A DNA stretch of 64,000 nucleotides from Desertivirga arenae (GTDB lineage: Bacteria > Bacteroidota > Bacteroidia > Sphingobacteriales > Sphingobacteriaceae). This document shows, piece by piece, positions 34,525-43,889 of the stretch. The stretch spans positions 272,889 to 336,888 of the forward strand of contig NZ_JAFEWE010000006.1 in the NCBI RefSeq assembly GCF_017355785.1, given 5' to 3'. The notes below the pieces were generated by a model that did no database searches, was not told the origin of the DNA, and saw nothing but the letters and a program-made list of their open reading frames with translations. The position numbers and the translations under genes are program-made. Each line of letters begins with the position of its first letter. Position 1 is the stretch's first letter.

Positions 34525-37119
34525 ATGAATTCTTTCCTTTTTAGCAAGGTAGGCCTCAAAATCGCTCTTACAAGTGCATTAGCCTCCCTCCTTCTCCTGC
34601 CTGCAAAACTACAGGCGCAGGACCAGAAAAATCTACAAGCCGACCCGAAAGCTATCATTCCGGCAGACAACGCAAGGTTCACCGTCCTTACGCCACGTCT
34701 GGTCAGAATGGAATGGGAGGCCGGTAAAGACTTTGATGATCATGCCTCCTTTGTAGTGGTGAACCGTCGACTTCCGGTGCCCAGCTTTTCACAAAAGCGC
34801 GAAAACGGCTGGCTGGTGATCAATACCAGCGAAATTGAACTCTCTTATAAGCTGGGTTCAGGCGAGTTCAATGCGCAAAACCTGAAAGTAAGATACCTGA
34901 AGGCCGACTCGGTCAACTGGACTCCGGGGAAAAAACAGAAGTATAACCTTGGAGGAACTACCCGTACCCTGGATGGAGTGGATGGCGATTTTAGCAGGCA
35001 CTCGAACCATAAGCTGGAACTTGAGGATGGACTACTGGCTCGAGATGGCTGGTATTTCCTGAACGATTCTTCTTCCCTTAGGCTGGATAACAGCGATTGG
35101 CCCTGGGTATTCAATAAAGAAAGAAAAGGTCAGGACTGGTACTTCATGGCCTACGGGAATGACTTCAAATCTGCCCTGCACGACTTCTCCTTAATTGCAG
35201 GGAAAGTGCCGATGATCCCCCGATATGCCTTTGGCTATTGGTGGTCCAGATACTGGAGCTATTCAGACAATGAGTTGCGTACCTTGGTAGGATACATGAA
35301 ACGGATGCAGATTCCACTAGATGTATTAGTAGTGGATATGGACTGGCACCGCCAGGGCTGGACCGGTTGGTCATGGAACAAAAGCCTATTCCCGGATCCG
35401 GGTGCATTCCTTGACTGGACCAACAAATCCAACCTTAAAACTACACTAAACCTGCACCCGGCAGACGGAGTAGCCGGTTATGAAGACGATTATATCCCCT
35501 TTGCAACAGCTATGGGAGTAGACACAGCAGGACGAAAAACAGTACCTTTTATGGTATCTGATAAGAAGTACATGAGCTCGCTGTTCAATAAGATCCTTCG
35601 CCCTATGGAGAACAAAGGCGTCGACTTCTGGTGGCTCGACTGGCAGCAGTGGCCAAATGATAAAAAGATCACCAATCTGAGTAATACCTGGTGGTTGAAC
35701 TATGTGTTCTATACCGAGATGGAGAAGAACAGGAACACCAGACCCATGCTTTACCATCGTTGGGGCGGACTAGGTAATCACCGGTACCAGATCGGTTTCT
35801 CCGGAGATACCTTCATCTCCTGGAACTCACTGGAATATCAGCCCTATTTTACTAATACTGCATCTAATGTATTGTACAGTTACTGGAGTCACGATATCGG
35901 GGGACACCAGTTCCGCTCCGGCGAACGTACGATGGACCCCGAATTGTATACGCGTTGGGTGCAATACGGTGTTTTCAGTCCCATTCTGCGCACGCACTCT
36001 ACTAAGAACGGGGATATCAAGAAAGAGCTGTGGAACTACAGTCAGACTTACCTGAACGCGCAGGTAGAAGCAATCCGTTTAAGATACAACCTGGTACCCT
36101 ACATCTATACCATGTCTCGCGAGACCTATAATGATGCCATCGCACTTTGTCGTCCAATGTATTACGATTACCCATCGAACAATGAATCGTATACCTTCAG
36201 CAGACAATATATGTTCGGCGACAATATGCTGATCTCTCCTATCGGAACCCCTTCTCAAGAAGGCTACTCGAAGGTTAAAGTATGGCTTCCTTCCGGAAAC
36301 GACTGGTACGAGTGGCATACCGGCACCTTATTAAAAGGCGGTCAGGTTTACGAGCGTTCTTTTAGCATTGACGAGTATCCAATTTATATTAAAGCAGGGT
36401 CGGTTATTCCAATGTATAATGATAAGGTAGACAATCTCGACAAGAACCCAGGGGATATCATCCTGGGTGTTTATCCGGGTGGTTCGGGCAAGTTCGACCT
36501 CTATGAAGACAACGGGAACGACAAGAAGTTCGACAAAGAGCATACGATTACCAGCATTACCTCGAACGTAAGCAACAACCAGACTATCATTAACATCAGC
36601 GGCGCCAGGGGAACATACCAGGATATGCCAGCTAAACGTAACTATCACTTGAAGCTCTACGGATCAGAAGCACCGCAGAAAGTGCTGGTCAACGGCAAAG
36701 CAGTAGCATTCAATCAAAATGCAAGATCTGATAATTGGATGTACAATGGAAAAGACCTTAGTCTTAATATTTACCTTCCCGAAGTAAGCAGCAAAAAGGC
36801 TATGCAGGTAACAGTAGTTTATGATAATAAGCCAGACCTGAATATCCACAACGGTACGGTAGAGAAGTTTAAGAGACTCTCTGAGATCACGTCCGAGATC
36901 AAGAACCTTGACAACGGCATTTACCTGCCAGAAATACTGGGGGAAACAGAAGAAACCAACCGCATGCTGGAATACCACCCAGATCAGTTCGAACAATTGA
37001 TCCGCAAGTTCAACCAGAATTACGGGAAATTACCAGGAGTTATTCAGGGAATCAAAAGCTTAGGACCGGATAACCAAAAGAAACTGATCAAAAAACTTCA
37101 GTACAATCAGGGCAATTAA
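34525..37119 (+). CDS. Glycoside hydrolase family 31, second type
   Basis: 864 residues from the ATG at 34525 (MNSFLFSKVGL). The frame is open back to 34348, but that part covers the intergenic hairpin. Signal peptide 1-31 (LQAQ). N-terminal beta-sandwich to about 225, barrel from about 230 (RYAFGYWWSRYWSYSDNELR, VLVVDMDWH). Nucleophile D372 in FWWLDWQQW, acid/base D428 in FSGDTFISW. C-terminal sheets (YPIYIKAGSVIPMY, YEDNGNDKKFD) as in GH31. It belongs to another subfamily than the first GH31 (LDWQQ instead of WNDMNEP), so a different linkage or substrate is likely, such as alpha-1,6- or alpha-1,3-glucosides or alpha-xylosides. A long tail (about 780-864) is not recognised. Last gene of the susCD operon. 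Confidence 0.92.
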   Translation: MNSFLFSKVGLKIALTSALASLLLLPAKLQAQDQKNLQADPKAIIPADNARFTVLTPRLVRMEWEAGKDFDDHASFVVVNRRLPVPSFSQKRENGWLVINTSEIELSYKLGSGEFNAQNLKVRYLKADSVNWTPGKKQKYNLGGTTRTLDGVDGDFSRHSNHKLELEDGLLARDGWYFLNDSSSLRLDNSDWPWVFNKERKGQDWYFMAYGNDFKSALHDFSLIAGKVPMIPRYAFGYWWSRYWSYSDNELRTLVGYMKRMQIPLDVLVVDMDWHRQGWTGWSWNKSLFPDPGAFLDWTNKSNLKTTLNLHPADGVAGYEDDYIPFATAMGVDTAGRKTVPFMVSDKKYMSSLFNKILRPMENKGVDFWWLDWQQWPNDKKITNLSNTWWLNYVFYTEMEKNRNTRPMLYHRWGGLGNHRYQIGFSGDTFISWNSLEYQPYFTNTASNVLYSYWSHDIGGHQFRSGERTMDPELYTRWVQYGVFSPILRTHSTKNGDIKKELWNYSQTYLNAQVEAIRLRYNLVPYIYTMSRETYNDAIALCRPMYYDYPSNNESYTFSRQYMFGDNMLISPIGTPSQEGYSKVKVWLPSGNDWYEWHTGTLLKGGQVYERSFSIDEYPIYIKAGSVIPMYNDKVDNLDKNPGDIILGVYPGGSGKFDLYEDNGNDKKFDKEHTITSITSNVSNNQTIINISGARGTYQDMPAKRNYHLKLYGSEAPQKVLVNGKAVAFNQNARSDNWMYNGKDLSLNIYLPEVSSKKAMQVTVVYDNKPDLNIHNGTVEKFKRLSEITSEIKNLDNGIYLPEILGETEETNRMLEYHPDQFEQLIRKFNQNYGKLPGVIQGIKSLGPDNQKKLIKKLQYNQGN

Positions 37120-37152
37120 CCCCCTTTACAATTTTAAGGTTGAAATGAGTAG

Positions 37153-37179
37153 AGGCTGGCTGTAAAAGGCCAGCCTTTT
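37153..37179 (+). terminator. Terminator of the susCD-GH31 operon
   Basis: AGGCTGGC (37153-37160) pairs perfectly with GCCAGCCT (37169-37176), followed by TTTT, 34 bp past the stop codon. It lies between converging genes. Confidence 0.8.
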
Positions 37180-37189
37180 CACTCAGTCC

Positions 37190-38137
37190 TCACTTATTAG
37201 TTTTGGCTGTTAAGAAGTGATTTACTTCCAGCCAGTACATGAAAGCATCAAACCAACGATTACTTGTTTTTCCGGGATTGCCTAATCCAAAACCATGACC
37301 TCCGTTTTGGTAGAGATGGAACTCTACAGGAATACCAGCTTTATACCAGGAGTCGATCACGCCAAACTGCCCGCGGAAAAGAAAATCATCTGTGGCAATT
37401 ACGTTAAACATCGGAGGAGCATTCTTTGGTACTTCCACCGGTCCCATTCCTCCGTAGATTGGACCAATGAAAGCCAGTTTCATCGTCTTAGAGTTTAAGG
37501 TTGAATGCATCGTAAGGCCTGCTCCGGCCGAGAAACCAATCATTCCAATTCTGGCTGTATCCACGCCCCACTCTTTAGCACGTTTAACAATCATTGCGTA
37601 TGCAGCCTCGGCATCCTCAAGCTGGTTAGAAAGATCAGGTTGCGCAGGTCTTGCCGGAGCGCCGCCAGGAGAAGCACTGGAAGTAGCAGGTGCAGGACTG
37701 GGACCACTCATAAACTTTTTAAAATCATCAAGTGATACCGGAGTGGGATGCAACCTGTATTTAAGCACAAAAGCTGTGATCCCTTTTTCAGCAAGTGCCT
37801 TTGCAACTTCCCAACCTTCATTATCCAGGGAAAGCCATCTAAATCCGCCACCAGGTGCAACGATAACCGCTGTACCATTTGCCTTTCCAGCCTCTGGTAA
37901 AAATGGAGTTAAGGTTGCCTTGGTAATATTCCTGGCCATGGGATCGCCCCATTGGCGGAACCAGGTTTCTTTGGCCGGCTGGTTTTCAACACCGCCGGTA
38001 TTTAATGGAATAGCATTAGGCTCTGCAGGTGCATCGAGAGCATAGATAGTTCCGTCCTGTGCTATCGAGGATAAAGAAAGTGCCATCAGAACGGCCAGAG
38101 CCGAGCTTTTAGCAATAATTTTTGATTTTAGAGTCAT
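37190..38137 (-). CDS. Secreted alpha/beta-hydrolase esterase (acetyl-xylan-esterase-like)
   Basis: 315 residues, signal peptide 1-26 (SIAQ). Alpha/beta-hydrolase fold: oxyanion segment VIVAPGGGFRWLS, nucleophile serine in GFSAGAG (about residue 205), Asp in NVIATDDFLF and His in NGGHGFGLG near residue 290. This set is typical of bacterial carbohydrate or xylan esterases grouped with dienelactone-hydrolase-like proteins. An Ala/Pro/Ser-rich insert (GPSPAPATSSASPGGAPARP, about 145-165) is a flexible loop or linker. It converges on the GH31 gene and lies 76 bp after the GH9 gene, so it probably removes acyl groups from a plant polysaccharide. Confidence 0.82.
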   Translation of the reverse strand: MTLKSKIIAKSSALAVLMALSLSSIAQDGTIYALDAPAEPNAIPLNTGGVENQPAKETWFRQWGDPMARNITKATLTPFLPEAGKANGTAVIVAPGGGFRWLSLDNEGWEVAKALAEKGITAFVLKYRLHPTPVSLDDFKKFMSGPSPAPATSSASPGGAPARPAQPDLSNQLEDAEAAYAMIVKRAKEWGVDTARIGMIGFSAGAGLTMHSTLNSKTMKLAFIGPIYGGMGPVEVPKNAPPMFNVIATDDFLFRGQFGVIDSWYKAGIPVEFHLYQNGGHGFGLGNPGKTSNRWFDAFMYWLEVNHFLTAKTNK

Positions 38138-38213
38138 AGGGTTAATAGTATATTGATTAGTATTCTACGCTATTGTCATTTTCAATCTATGCAGCCATCA
38201 GCATGAGCCATGT

Positions 38214-40748
38214 TTACTTTACCATATTTTTAAAGGCTGATCCAAATATCAGATAGCTTGTATTCCCTGCAATCGTACCCTCATTCTGTCCCCAGAAAAA
38301 TGGCCAATCATCGTAATTTTCAAAATGATCGGGCTTTCTGAATAATACTCCCGGAGCAACATTCCCAGGTATAGCTGAAAAGTCGGCCCTGTTATTTCCA
38401 TAAAAAACAGCTTTAGGACGAGTGGCACCCACAGTTGCCACAAACGAATAATTGTGATATGGATGACAACCAAATAGCCAGTTGGTAACCTTATAAGCGT
38501 GACTGGCATCTATCAGGTCGGGAAAGTACTGATTAGCAAAACAAAGGGTAGTACCAAAATTGGTTACTCCTCCATTACCTGCCCAATTTCCAAGACCAAT
38601 AGGTACTCCATAAGGGTTATCCTTTTCAAGTCCCTTGATGTAATCCTTGTATTTTACCACATACGGACGAAGCTTTTCTTTGTAAGAAGCGTCCATATGG
38701 GGTATAGCATTTAAAGCGGTAAGCAATACAAAGTTGAGATTACGATCCATTGCCGGCCATAATAGCTGCTGGAACTTATCCAGGTATTGTTTCTCACCCG
38801 TAGCAATAAACAGCTGAAGGTTCGTCGAAATGTCTCCTACCCTGCCTCCTCCCCTGCCCGAGGTGTCTTGCTTAGCATTGGCTAGCAATTCTGTTGCCTC
38901 CTTCAGCAGCCTTTTCGACTGCTGCAAAGCTCTGACTGAAAGATCGTCATTATACCCTTTCAAAGCGCGGCTTGCTGCTGCAAACATCGTTGCTGCGCTA
39001 AGGTCCAGGTTTGGATTGCGACTTGTGAAAGCCCATAGATCATCCTTCACACCACTGGATCTTCCGTCAGCCGCTACTTCATACGGGCCTAACTTTGCAT
39101 TATAAGGCAACCCGTCTGTCAAGGAAGCTGCATCGCCCAAGTGATGGTAATTATCCAAAACAGAGTTAGAAAGCGTCTGGGACATGTGACCGAGGATCTC
39201 TGCCTGCGCAACAAGGTTCAAAGTTCCATGCTCAATAAATTGCAGGATGTCTGGCATGCCATCGGGGCGGTGCAGATCTACATACCGCTGTTTCTGGCTC
39301 ACGAATGTCTGGTCCCGTAAAGGCTTAAAGTACTCCCAGGTGTGGACGAAGTTTTGTACCACACTTATATTTGAACCGGTCTCGATATCGAAGTCGCCGG
39401 CGTCGAAAAAACCGCCAACGTTCAAGCCGGGAATGAGTTCCAGTGGTTTGTACTTAGTATCAGTCGTGGGTCCTTGACTATGAAGGTCGAAGTGATCTGT
39501 ATTAGGCGGGGCCTGTAAATATCCTTCCTTGAAAGGCTCGCCATGCCAAACACGATAGGCCTCATTCACAAACATATGGTTCATGTGGATAGGAATCCAG
39601 ATGTCGCTGGTGGCATCAGTGATCTTGTCGTAAACATTACTTTCTATAAGGAAATTGTTCGTTTTGAGATTACCGTATTTTATATAATAGATGCCCGGTG
39701 ACTTGACAGAAGAGAAATCAAACTTTACATAGTTGTATTTAAAATAGTTTCCCCAGGGCTGAACTTTCCCTGTAAAAACCGCAGAGGCATTACCGTCGGT
39801 GCCTACTTTATACAAGGAAGCTGTTGCAAGTGCCTTGTCTTTCTTATCCAGTTCGATAACGGAGATCTTTGGCTGGGATGGCACGTATCCTACTTGGGAA
39901 AAACCGATGTTAGGTTCTCTCAACCAGCCCTTGATAGCATTAGGCTCAACGGTCCAGGTTAATACCTTGCCTGTTTTCCCGGCAGGAAGCAGACTACGAA
40001 CAACGAACCAACCGTTTTGTGCCAGCACCCGACCATCGAAAAGCATCAGGTCCGCGTCCTTTGAAGTGATCTTTATCAAGCGTGATGGTTCATCAGGAGC
40101 AAGAAGAAAAGTGCGTCCTTTTTCCAATGGAACCGGATCGATAAATCTACCCGTACCGCGATCATCAGAGGTTTTATAGCCTTTATACTGCTTGGCTTTT
40201 TCAGCGTTAGGCCGGGTAACAGTATTACCTACGACATATTTTGGGAACCTGTTATAGCGTCCATCCATCAAATAGGCTTTACTCCAGTACTGGGAGGGCA
40301 AAAACTCCAGGTTAAAACCAGCACTGCCTTCCAATTCCTTTGGCACCGGTTTATCAAGGTAAACTGAGATTTCCACGGCCTGACCTTTTGCAGTTACAAC
40401 CACCCGCGAATCGAACTTATATTCATCGTATCTTAAGGTTGCTTCGATAGACTTAGATTCCCGCTTCACCTTACGATCCGAAATAACGGGAACCAGGTCC
40501 CATTGCTCCGGAGTGCTGGAAAGCCTTACTGCTCCACCCTGTGCCGTCCTTACACCATGATGGACCAGTTCTATACCGGCATTCTTCTCGTCATTGAAGC
40601 CACCCGTAAAGAGGTTATTATACACAAGAACATTTACACCCTGCCTTTCAAAATACTCCAGATTATTAAGCTTCAAGTCCTGCCCTGAAGCATAATTAAA
40701 AAAAGAGACAGCTAAAACTGCCACCAATAAAAATTTTAATTGCTGCAT
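38214..40748 (-). CDS. Glycoside hydrolase family 9 (endoglucanase-like) with large N-terminal domain
   Basis: 844 residues, signal peptide 1-22 (ASGQ). Residues about 25-275 form an unrecognised beta-rich domain; about 280-370 is the CelD_N Ig-like domain (SQVGYVPSQPKISVI). The (alpha/alpha)6 catalytic domain follows: GGFFDAGDFD with D449 and D452 (base), RPDGMPDIL, and the acid E823 in WGQNEGTIAG. GH9 enzymes cleave beta-1,4-glucans or related chains (cellulose, xyloglucan, glucomannan). The active-site block reads NEGTI where WxxNE is usual. Upstream of the esterase and on the same strand. With GH31 nearby, xyloglucan or a mixed plant polymer is a possible target. Confidence 0.88.
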   Translation of the reverse strand: MQQLKFLLVAVLAVSFFNYASGQDLKLNNLEYFERQGVNVLVYNNLFTGGFNDEKNAGIELVHHGVRTAQGGAVRLSSTPEQWDLVPVISDRKVKRESKSIEATLRYDEYKFDSRVVVTAKGQAVEISVYLDKPVPKELEGSAGFNLEFLPSQYWSKAYLMDGRYNRFPKYVVGNTVTRPNAEKAKQYKGYKTSDDRGTGRFIDPVPLEKGRTFLLAPDEPSRLIKITSKDADLMLFDGRVLAQNGWFVVRSLLPAGKTGKVLTWTVEPNAIKGWLREPNIGFSQVGYVPSQPKISVIELDKKDKALATASLYKVGTDGNASAVFTGKVQPWGNYFKYNYVKFDFSSVKSPGIYYIKYGNLKTNNFLIESNVYDKITDATSDIWIPIHMNHMFVNEAYRVWHGEPFKEGYLQAPPNTDHFDLHSQGPTTDTKYKPLELIPGLNVGGFFDAGDFDIETGSNISVVQNFVHTWEYFKPLRDQTFVSQKQRYVDLHRPDGMPDILQFIEHGTLNLVAQAEILGHMSQTLSNSVLDNYHHLGDAASLTDGLPYNAKLGPYEVAADGRSSGVKDDLWAFTSRNPNLDLSAATMFAAASRALKGYNDDLSVRALQQSKRLLKEATELLANAKQDTSGRGGGRVGDISTNLQLFIATGEKQYLDKFQQLLWPAMDRNLNFVLLTALNAIPHMDASYKEKLRPYVVKYKDYIKGLEKDNPYGVPIGLGNWAGNGGVTNFGTTLCFANQYFPDLIDASHAYKVTNWLFGCHPYHNYSFVATVGATRPKAVFYGNNRADFSAIPGNVAPGVLFRKPDHFENYDDWPFFWGQNEGTIAGNTSYLIFGSAFKNMVK

Positions 40749-41014
40749 GTTTGATTAAAATAATGCACGGTAAAATCTGTCGATACAACGACGTGAAGAG
40801 CATCCTTTCGTGTGGTATCAAAAGTATAAGAAGAAGAGATAGGTTAACATGATTCTTTCCCTTATAAAATTCGAAGATTTACCGGTTAATATTACTTAGG
40901 CTTCAAAAGTAGAGCGGCATGGTTACAAAAGATGCAACTTTTGATCAAGGAGATAGCACTTATGTATAAATGGCAGGGAGGATAGCGTAGACCCGGATTT
41001 ATAGAGGTTGGCGC

Positions 41015-42526
41015 TTAACTCGCCAACCTGACTAATTCCTTTCGTCGCATCATTTTTTGTACGAGAATGTTCAACTTTGACTTATAGTCCTGGATCAGCC
41101 ACTCCTTGTAATTCGGTGTAGCCCGCCCCAAGCATTTAGTATACTGTTTAACCCTCCAGATTATCTCTTTATCCAATTCTTTAGTAAGCTCAATTGCTTC
41201 AGAAATCGTATCGGCATTATCAACGCACATCATTACATGCTGACGAAGTGAATTACGCATCACTGTCTTCGGTTTCTTTTTGTCTTCGATAGCTAAGCGA
41301 TAAGCTTCCTGAACATCAAATGTAATTTCAAGACTGTTAGGGAACTTTGAACGCATTCCGGCAGGCATTGCATGAACGTTATTCTCCAATTGAGTATTCA
41401 ACATGGATTGATAGGCTTCCGGATTATTGAAGATATCCTGCCAGTCGACAGGCTTGTGCCAGTCGCCGAACCTCTCTGCATTGTTCCCAAGATCTATAAT
41501 TGCAAAAGTTTTTTTCTTTGGCAAACGCCGTGAACCACGGCCGATCATCTGGTGGTAGAGCGTCAGCGACGTAGTTGCGCGGTTCAGGATAACTGCCTGA
41601 ATGGTGGGTTCATCAAATCCAGTGGTTAGAATCGATACTGAACTTAAAATAGCACCTTTTGTCCTTTTAAACCATTCCAATATTTCTGCTCTTTCGGCTG
41701 CAGAAGTTTGATTATCCAGGTGTTTTGCTGGATATCCTGCATCTGTGAATAACTGGCAAACGTTCTTTGACGTGAATATTCCATTATTAAAGATCAGCGT
41801 TTTTTTGCCTTTAGCATGCGATTCATAAGCTTGCTTTAATAAATCAAGCATTGCCGGTGAGGAGTATAACTCGTCAGAAGTGCTGACTGTAAAATCACCT
41901 GAACCGGTTTGAAGACTACTGATCTCTACATCATATCGCCAGATAAGGGGTTTAGCAAGGAAACCACTGGAAATCAACTCCTCAATACTTTCGCCAATGA
42001 TCAGCTCCTGATAATAGCTATTCAAGGGCATAGCCGCATCAGAACTTAGCGGAGTAGCCGTAACGCCGATAATAGCTGCATCACCGAATTTCTCAAGGAG
42101 CTTATGAAAAGAATGGTGGTGAGCCTCATCAATAATAACCAAACCAATTCCTGTAACATCGATATCGCCTGATTCAATACGATTATTTAGAGTTTCCACC
42201 ATCGCTACATAGCAATCGTAACGGTCGTTGGATTTAACACGTTTCACAGAGCTATTGATCACCCGGTTTTTAATCCCTAGTTTCTTCAACGTTTGAGAAG
42301 TTTGATTGCAAAGCTCTACGCGGTGTGTAAGTACAATAACTTTCTGCTCACGCATCGCCAGGAAACGCCTTGAAATTTCTGAAAAGATCATCGTTTTGCC
42401 TCCACCTGTAGGCAGCTGAAAAAGCAGGCGCTGCTCACCTCCCGTTTGAAGTTTTTCGAAGATCTGAGTTAATGCGTTATATTGGTAAGGGTAAAGTGTT
42501 GGATTTTGATTAGAAACATTTGCCAT
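41015..42526 (-). CDS. DEAH-box superfamily 2 helicase (RadD-like)
   Basis: 503 residues. Two RecA-like domains: motif I LPTGGGKT (about 39-46), motif Ia LTHRVEL, motif II DEAHH (about 133-137), motif III GVTATP, motif V STLTTGFDEP-like (SILTTGFDEPTIQAVILNR), and motif VI QMIGRGSRR. The C-terminal 110 residues are helical and not recognised. ATP-dependent nucleic-acid remodelling; RadD (YejH) of enteric bacteria, a DNA repair helicase, is the nearest named protein I can think of, but E. coli RadD is longer and has a zinc finger. No endonuclease domain, and no methylase or restriction genes beside it, so not a restriction subunit. Confidence 0.88.
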   Translation of the reverse strand: MANVSNQNPTLYPYQYNALTQIFEKLQTGGEQRLLFQLPTGGGKTMIFSEISRRFLAMREQKVIVLTHRVELCNQTSQTLKKLGIKNRVINSSVKRVKSNDRYDCYVAMVETLNNRIESGDIDVTGIGLVIIDEAHHHSFHKLLEKFGDAAIIGVTATPLSSDAAMPLNSYYQELIIGESIEELISSGFLAKPLIWRYDVEISSLQTGSGDFTVSTSDELYSSPAMLDLLKQAYESHAKGKKTLIFNNGIFTSKNVCQLFTDAGYPAKHLDNQTSAAERAEILEWFKRTKGAILSSVSILTTGFDEPTIQAVILNRATTSLTLYHQMIGRGSRRLPKKKTFAIIDLGNNAERFGDWHKPVDWQDIFNNPEAYQSMLNTQLENNVHAMPAGMRSKFPNSLEITFDVQEAYRLAIEDKKKPKTVMRNSLRQHVMMCVDNADTISEAIELTKELDKEIIWRVKQYTKCLGRATPNYKEWLIQDYKSKLNILVQKMMRRKELVRLAS

Positions 42527-42659
42527 GCACTGGAATAAGCAAATGTCCGGCCGAAATCGCTTTAAAGTTCAAATCATCAATAACAAAGGGTGTAGCAGGT
42601 ATAATGAATTTAATCAGAGCTATTGGGAGAGTCTGCCTGCGGCTAGAATGACTCTTTTT

Positions 42660-42911
42660 TTAGACTAAAACTCGTAAAGGTTTAAACGTTTGTGCCACTT
42701 CCATTAACTCGTCGTTGGTAATTTCGGAGGGTTGGTTAAATTGCCTGAAGAGCATAGTAGTTGGAAAAACCAAACTGCCATTCCCTGTCCAGACATAAGT
42801 ATTTTCGGGTCCAAAAAAATGATTCTTATAGTTTCCAATTTGATCATTTTGCAGGGAGAGTCGCATCAATAATTCAACAATAACGTATAATGGTATGTCT
42901 TTTTCAGTCAT
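42660..42911 (-). CDS. Small hypothetical protein, 83 residues
   Basis: Starts at an ATG (MTEKDIPLYVIVELL) and has normal amino-acid composition, without signal peptide or membrane helix. No family recognised. It stands alone between the helicase and the basic protein, with 20 bp to the terminator of the latter. Called because no other frame explains this stretch. Confidence 0.55.
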   Translation of the reverse strand: MTEKDIPLYVIVELLMRLSLQNDQIGNYKNHFFGPENTYVWTGNGSLVFPTTMLFRQFNQPSEITNDELMEVAQTFKPLRVLV

Positions 42912-42930
42912 GAGGTAGTTATTTTCATTT

Positions 42931-42968
42931 TAAAAATCAGCAGGTTGTTGCTATAAACAAACCTGCTG
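42931..42968 (-). terminator. Terminator of the basic-protein gene
   Basis: CAGCAGGTT (42938-42946) pairs with AACCTGCTG (42960-42968); on the minus strand a run of five T's follows. 20 bp past the stop at 42988. Confidence 0.82.
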
Positions 42969-42987
42969 AACTTATACAAATTAACAC

Positions 42988-43446
42988 TTATACTGTCTGT
43001 ATTTCTTCATTTAGCCTTTCAGTAGCCTCAGGGATTGTTTCCTGCACTACCCTTCTCGATCTGGTAGCCCTTGGAGTAACAACAGCCGGCGCAGAAGCCT
43101 TAGGTGCAGGAGCTTTGGCTACCGGTGCTTTACGCGAGGTATTTGCCTTTTTCACTACTGGGGTTACCGGACTACCTACCGCCGTAGTTGAGGGTGCGGG
43201 AGATGGTGCTTCAACTTTTTCAGGTGCAGTTTCTGCTTTTACTTTTTTAATTGTTGTCGCCTTTACTTTTGCCGATAACTTCTCTGATAATTGCTTACTT
43301 GCTTTTGCCAGAATTTTCTTTGACCTTTTAGTTCCTATCTCAAATTTAGATGCAATACTTTTTAAAGACTGAGAAATCTCAAGGGAGAGCTCCTTTTTTA
43401 GTTCTTTATGAATCTTTTTCTGTGCTTTTTTACTTTTCTTTCCCAT
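42988..43446 (-). CDS. Basic, low-complexity protein with histone-H1-like tail
   Basis: 152 residues from the ATG at 43444-43446 (MGKKSKKAQKK). The first 70 residues are Lys-rich and predicted helical or coiled-coil (IHKELKKELSLEISQSLKSI, KRSKKILAKASKQLSEKL). The rest is a disordered Ala/Pro/Lys/Val tail with repeated KAP-type units (APVAKAPAPKASAPAVV) and an Arg patch RATRSRRVV. This composition resembles bacterial H1-like nucleoid proteins and suggests nucleic-acid binding; there is no recognisable fold to prove it. Own promoter region and terminator. Confidence 0.7.
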   Translation of the reverse strand: MGKKSKKAQKKIHKELKKELSLEISQSLKSIASKFEIGTKRSKKILAKASKQLSEKLSAKVKATTIKKVKAETAPEKVEAPSPAPSTTAVGSPVTPVVKKANTSRKAPVAKAPAPKASAPAVVTPRATRSRRVVQETIPEATERLNEEIQTV

Positions 43447-43617
43447 ATATTTTTCACTTAACATCAAATTAACAAAAAATAGCACTTAAGTTAATATTAT
43501 CTTTATGTTAAGAATAGAAATTGCATTAACAGAAATTAAAAAAAGACATATTTAACATTAGTATTTGAAACAATCCTTCACTAGCCAGTTTATTCCTGTA
43601 AATAAAGGAATTAAAAA

Positions 43618-43773
43618 ATGGATAATATAAATCTCTACATCGTAATACCTTTCATTATCCTGGTAGTAGTATTAATCGCATATCTTATAAGACGCAATTT
43701 TAAAGACAAGAAAAAAGTGACTGAAAACTTTATCCAATCAGATCTGAAACAGGATAAACACCAAAACCATTGA
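43618..43773 (+). CDS. Small single-span membrane protein, 51 residues
   Basis: ATG at 43618, TGA at 43771-43773. One strong transmembrane helix (residues 6-24, IVIPFIILVVVLIAYLI) follows a short acidic start (MDNINLY); then the stop-transfer sequence RRNFKDKKK and a polar tail rich in Lys/Gln. Small proteins of this pattern are common in Sphingobacteriaceae; function unknown. It fills the gap between the basic protein and the aldo/keto reductase. Confidence 0.6.
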   Translation: MDNINLYIVIPFIILVVVLIAYLIRRNFKDKKKVTENFIQSDLKQDKHQNH

Positions 43774-43889
43774 AAGGGATACTAAGCTAATAATAAATCT
43801 TCTTTCGCCATTTGGATACAACTTTCCGCTTTAAGGACACTTCTGCCGATCATCAAACCAGGAGATTTGCTGTATAAAAAAATGGATTT

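Noticed and set aside
41015..42526. Helicase considered as restriction (type I/III) or BREX-like defence component
   Set aside because: No methylase, specificity or nuclease partner is adjacent and the protein is a compact two-domain SF2 helicase, so a housekeeping repair role is more likely.
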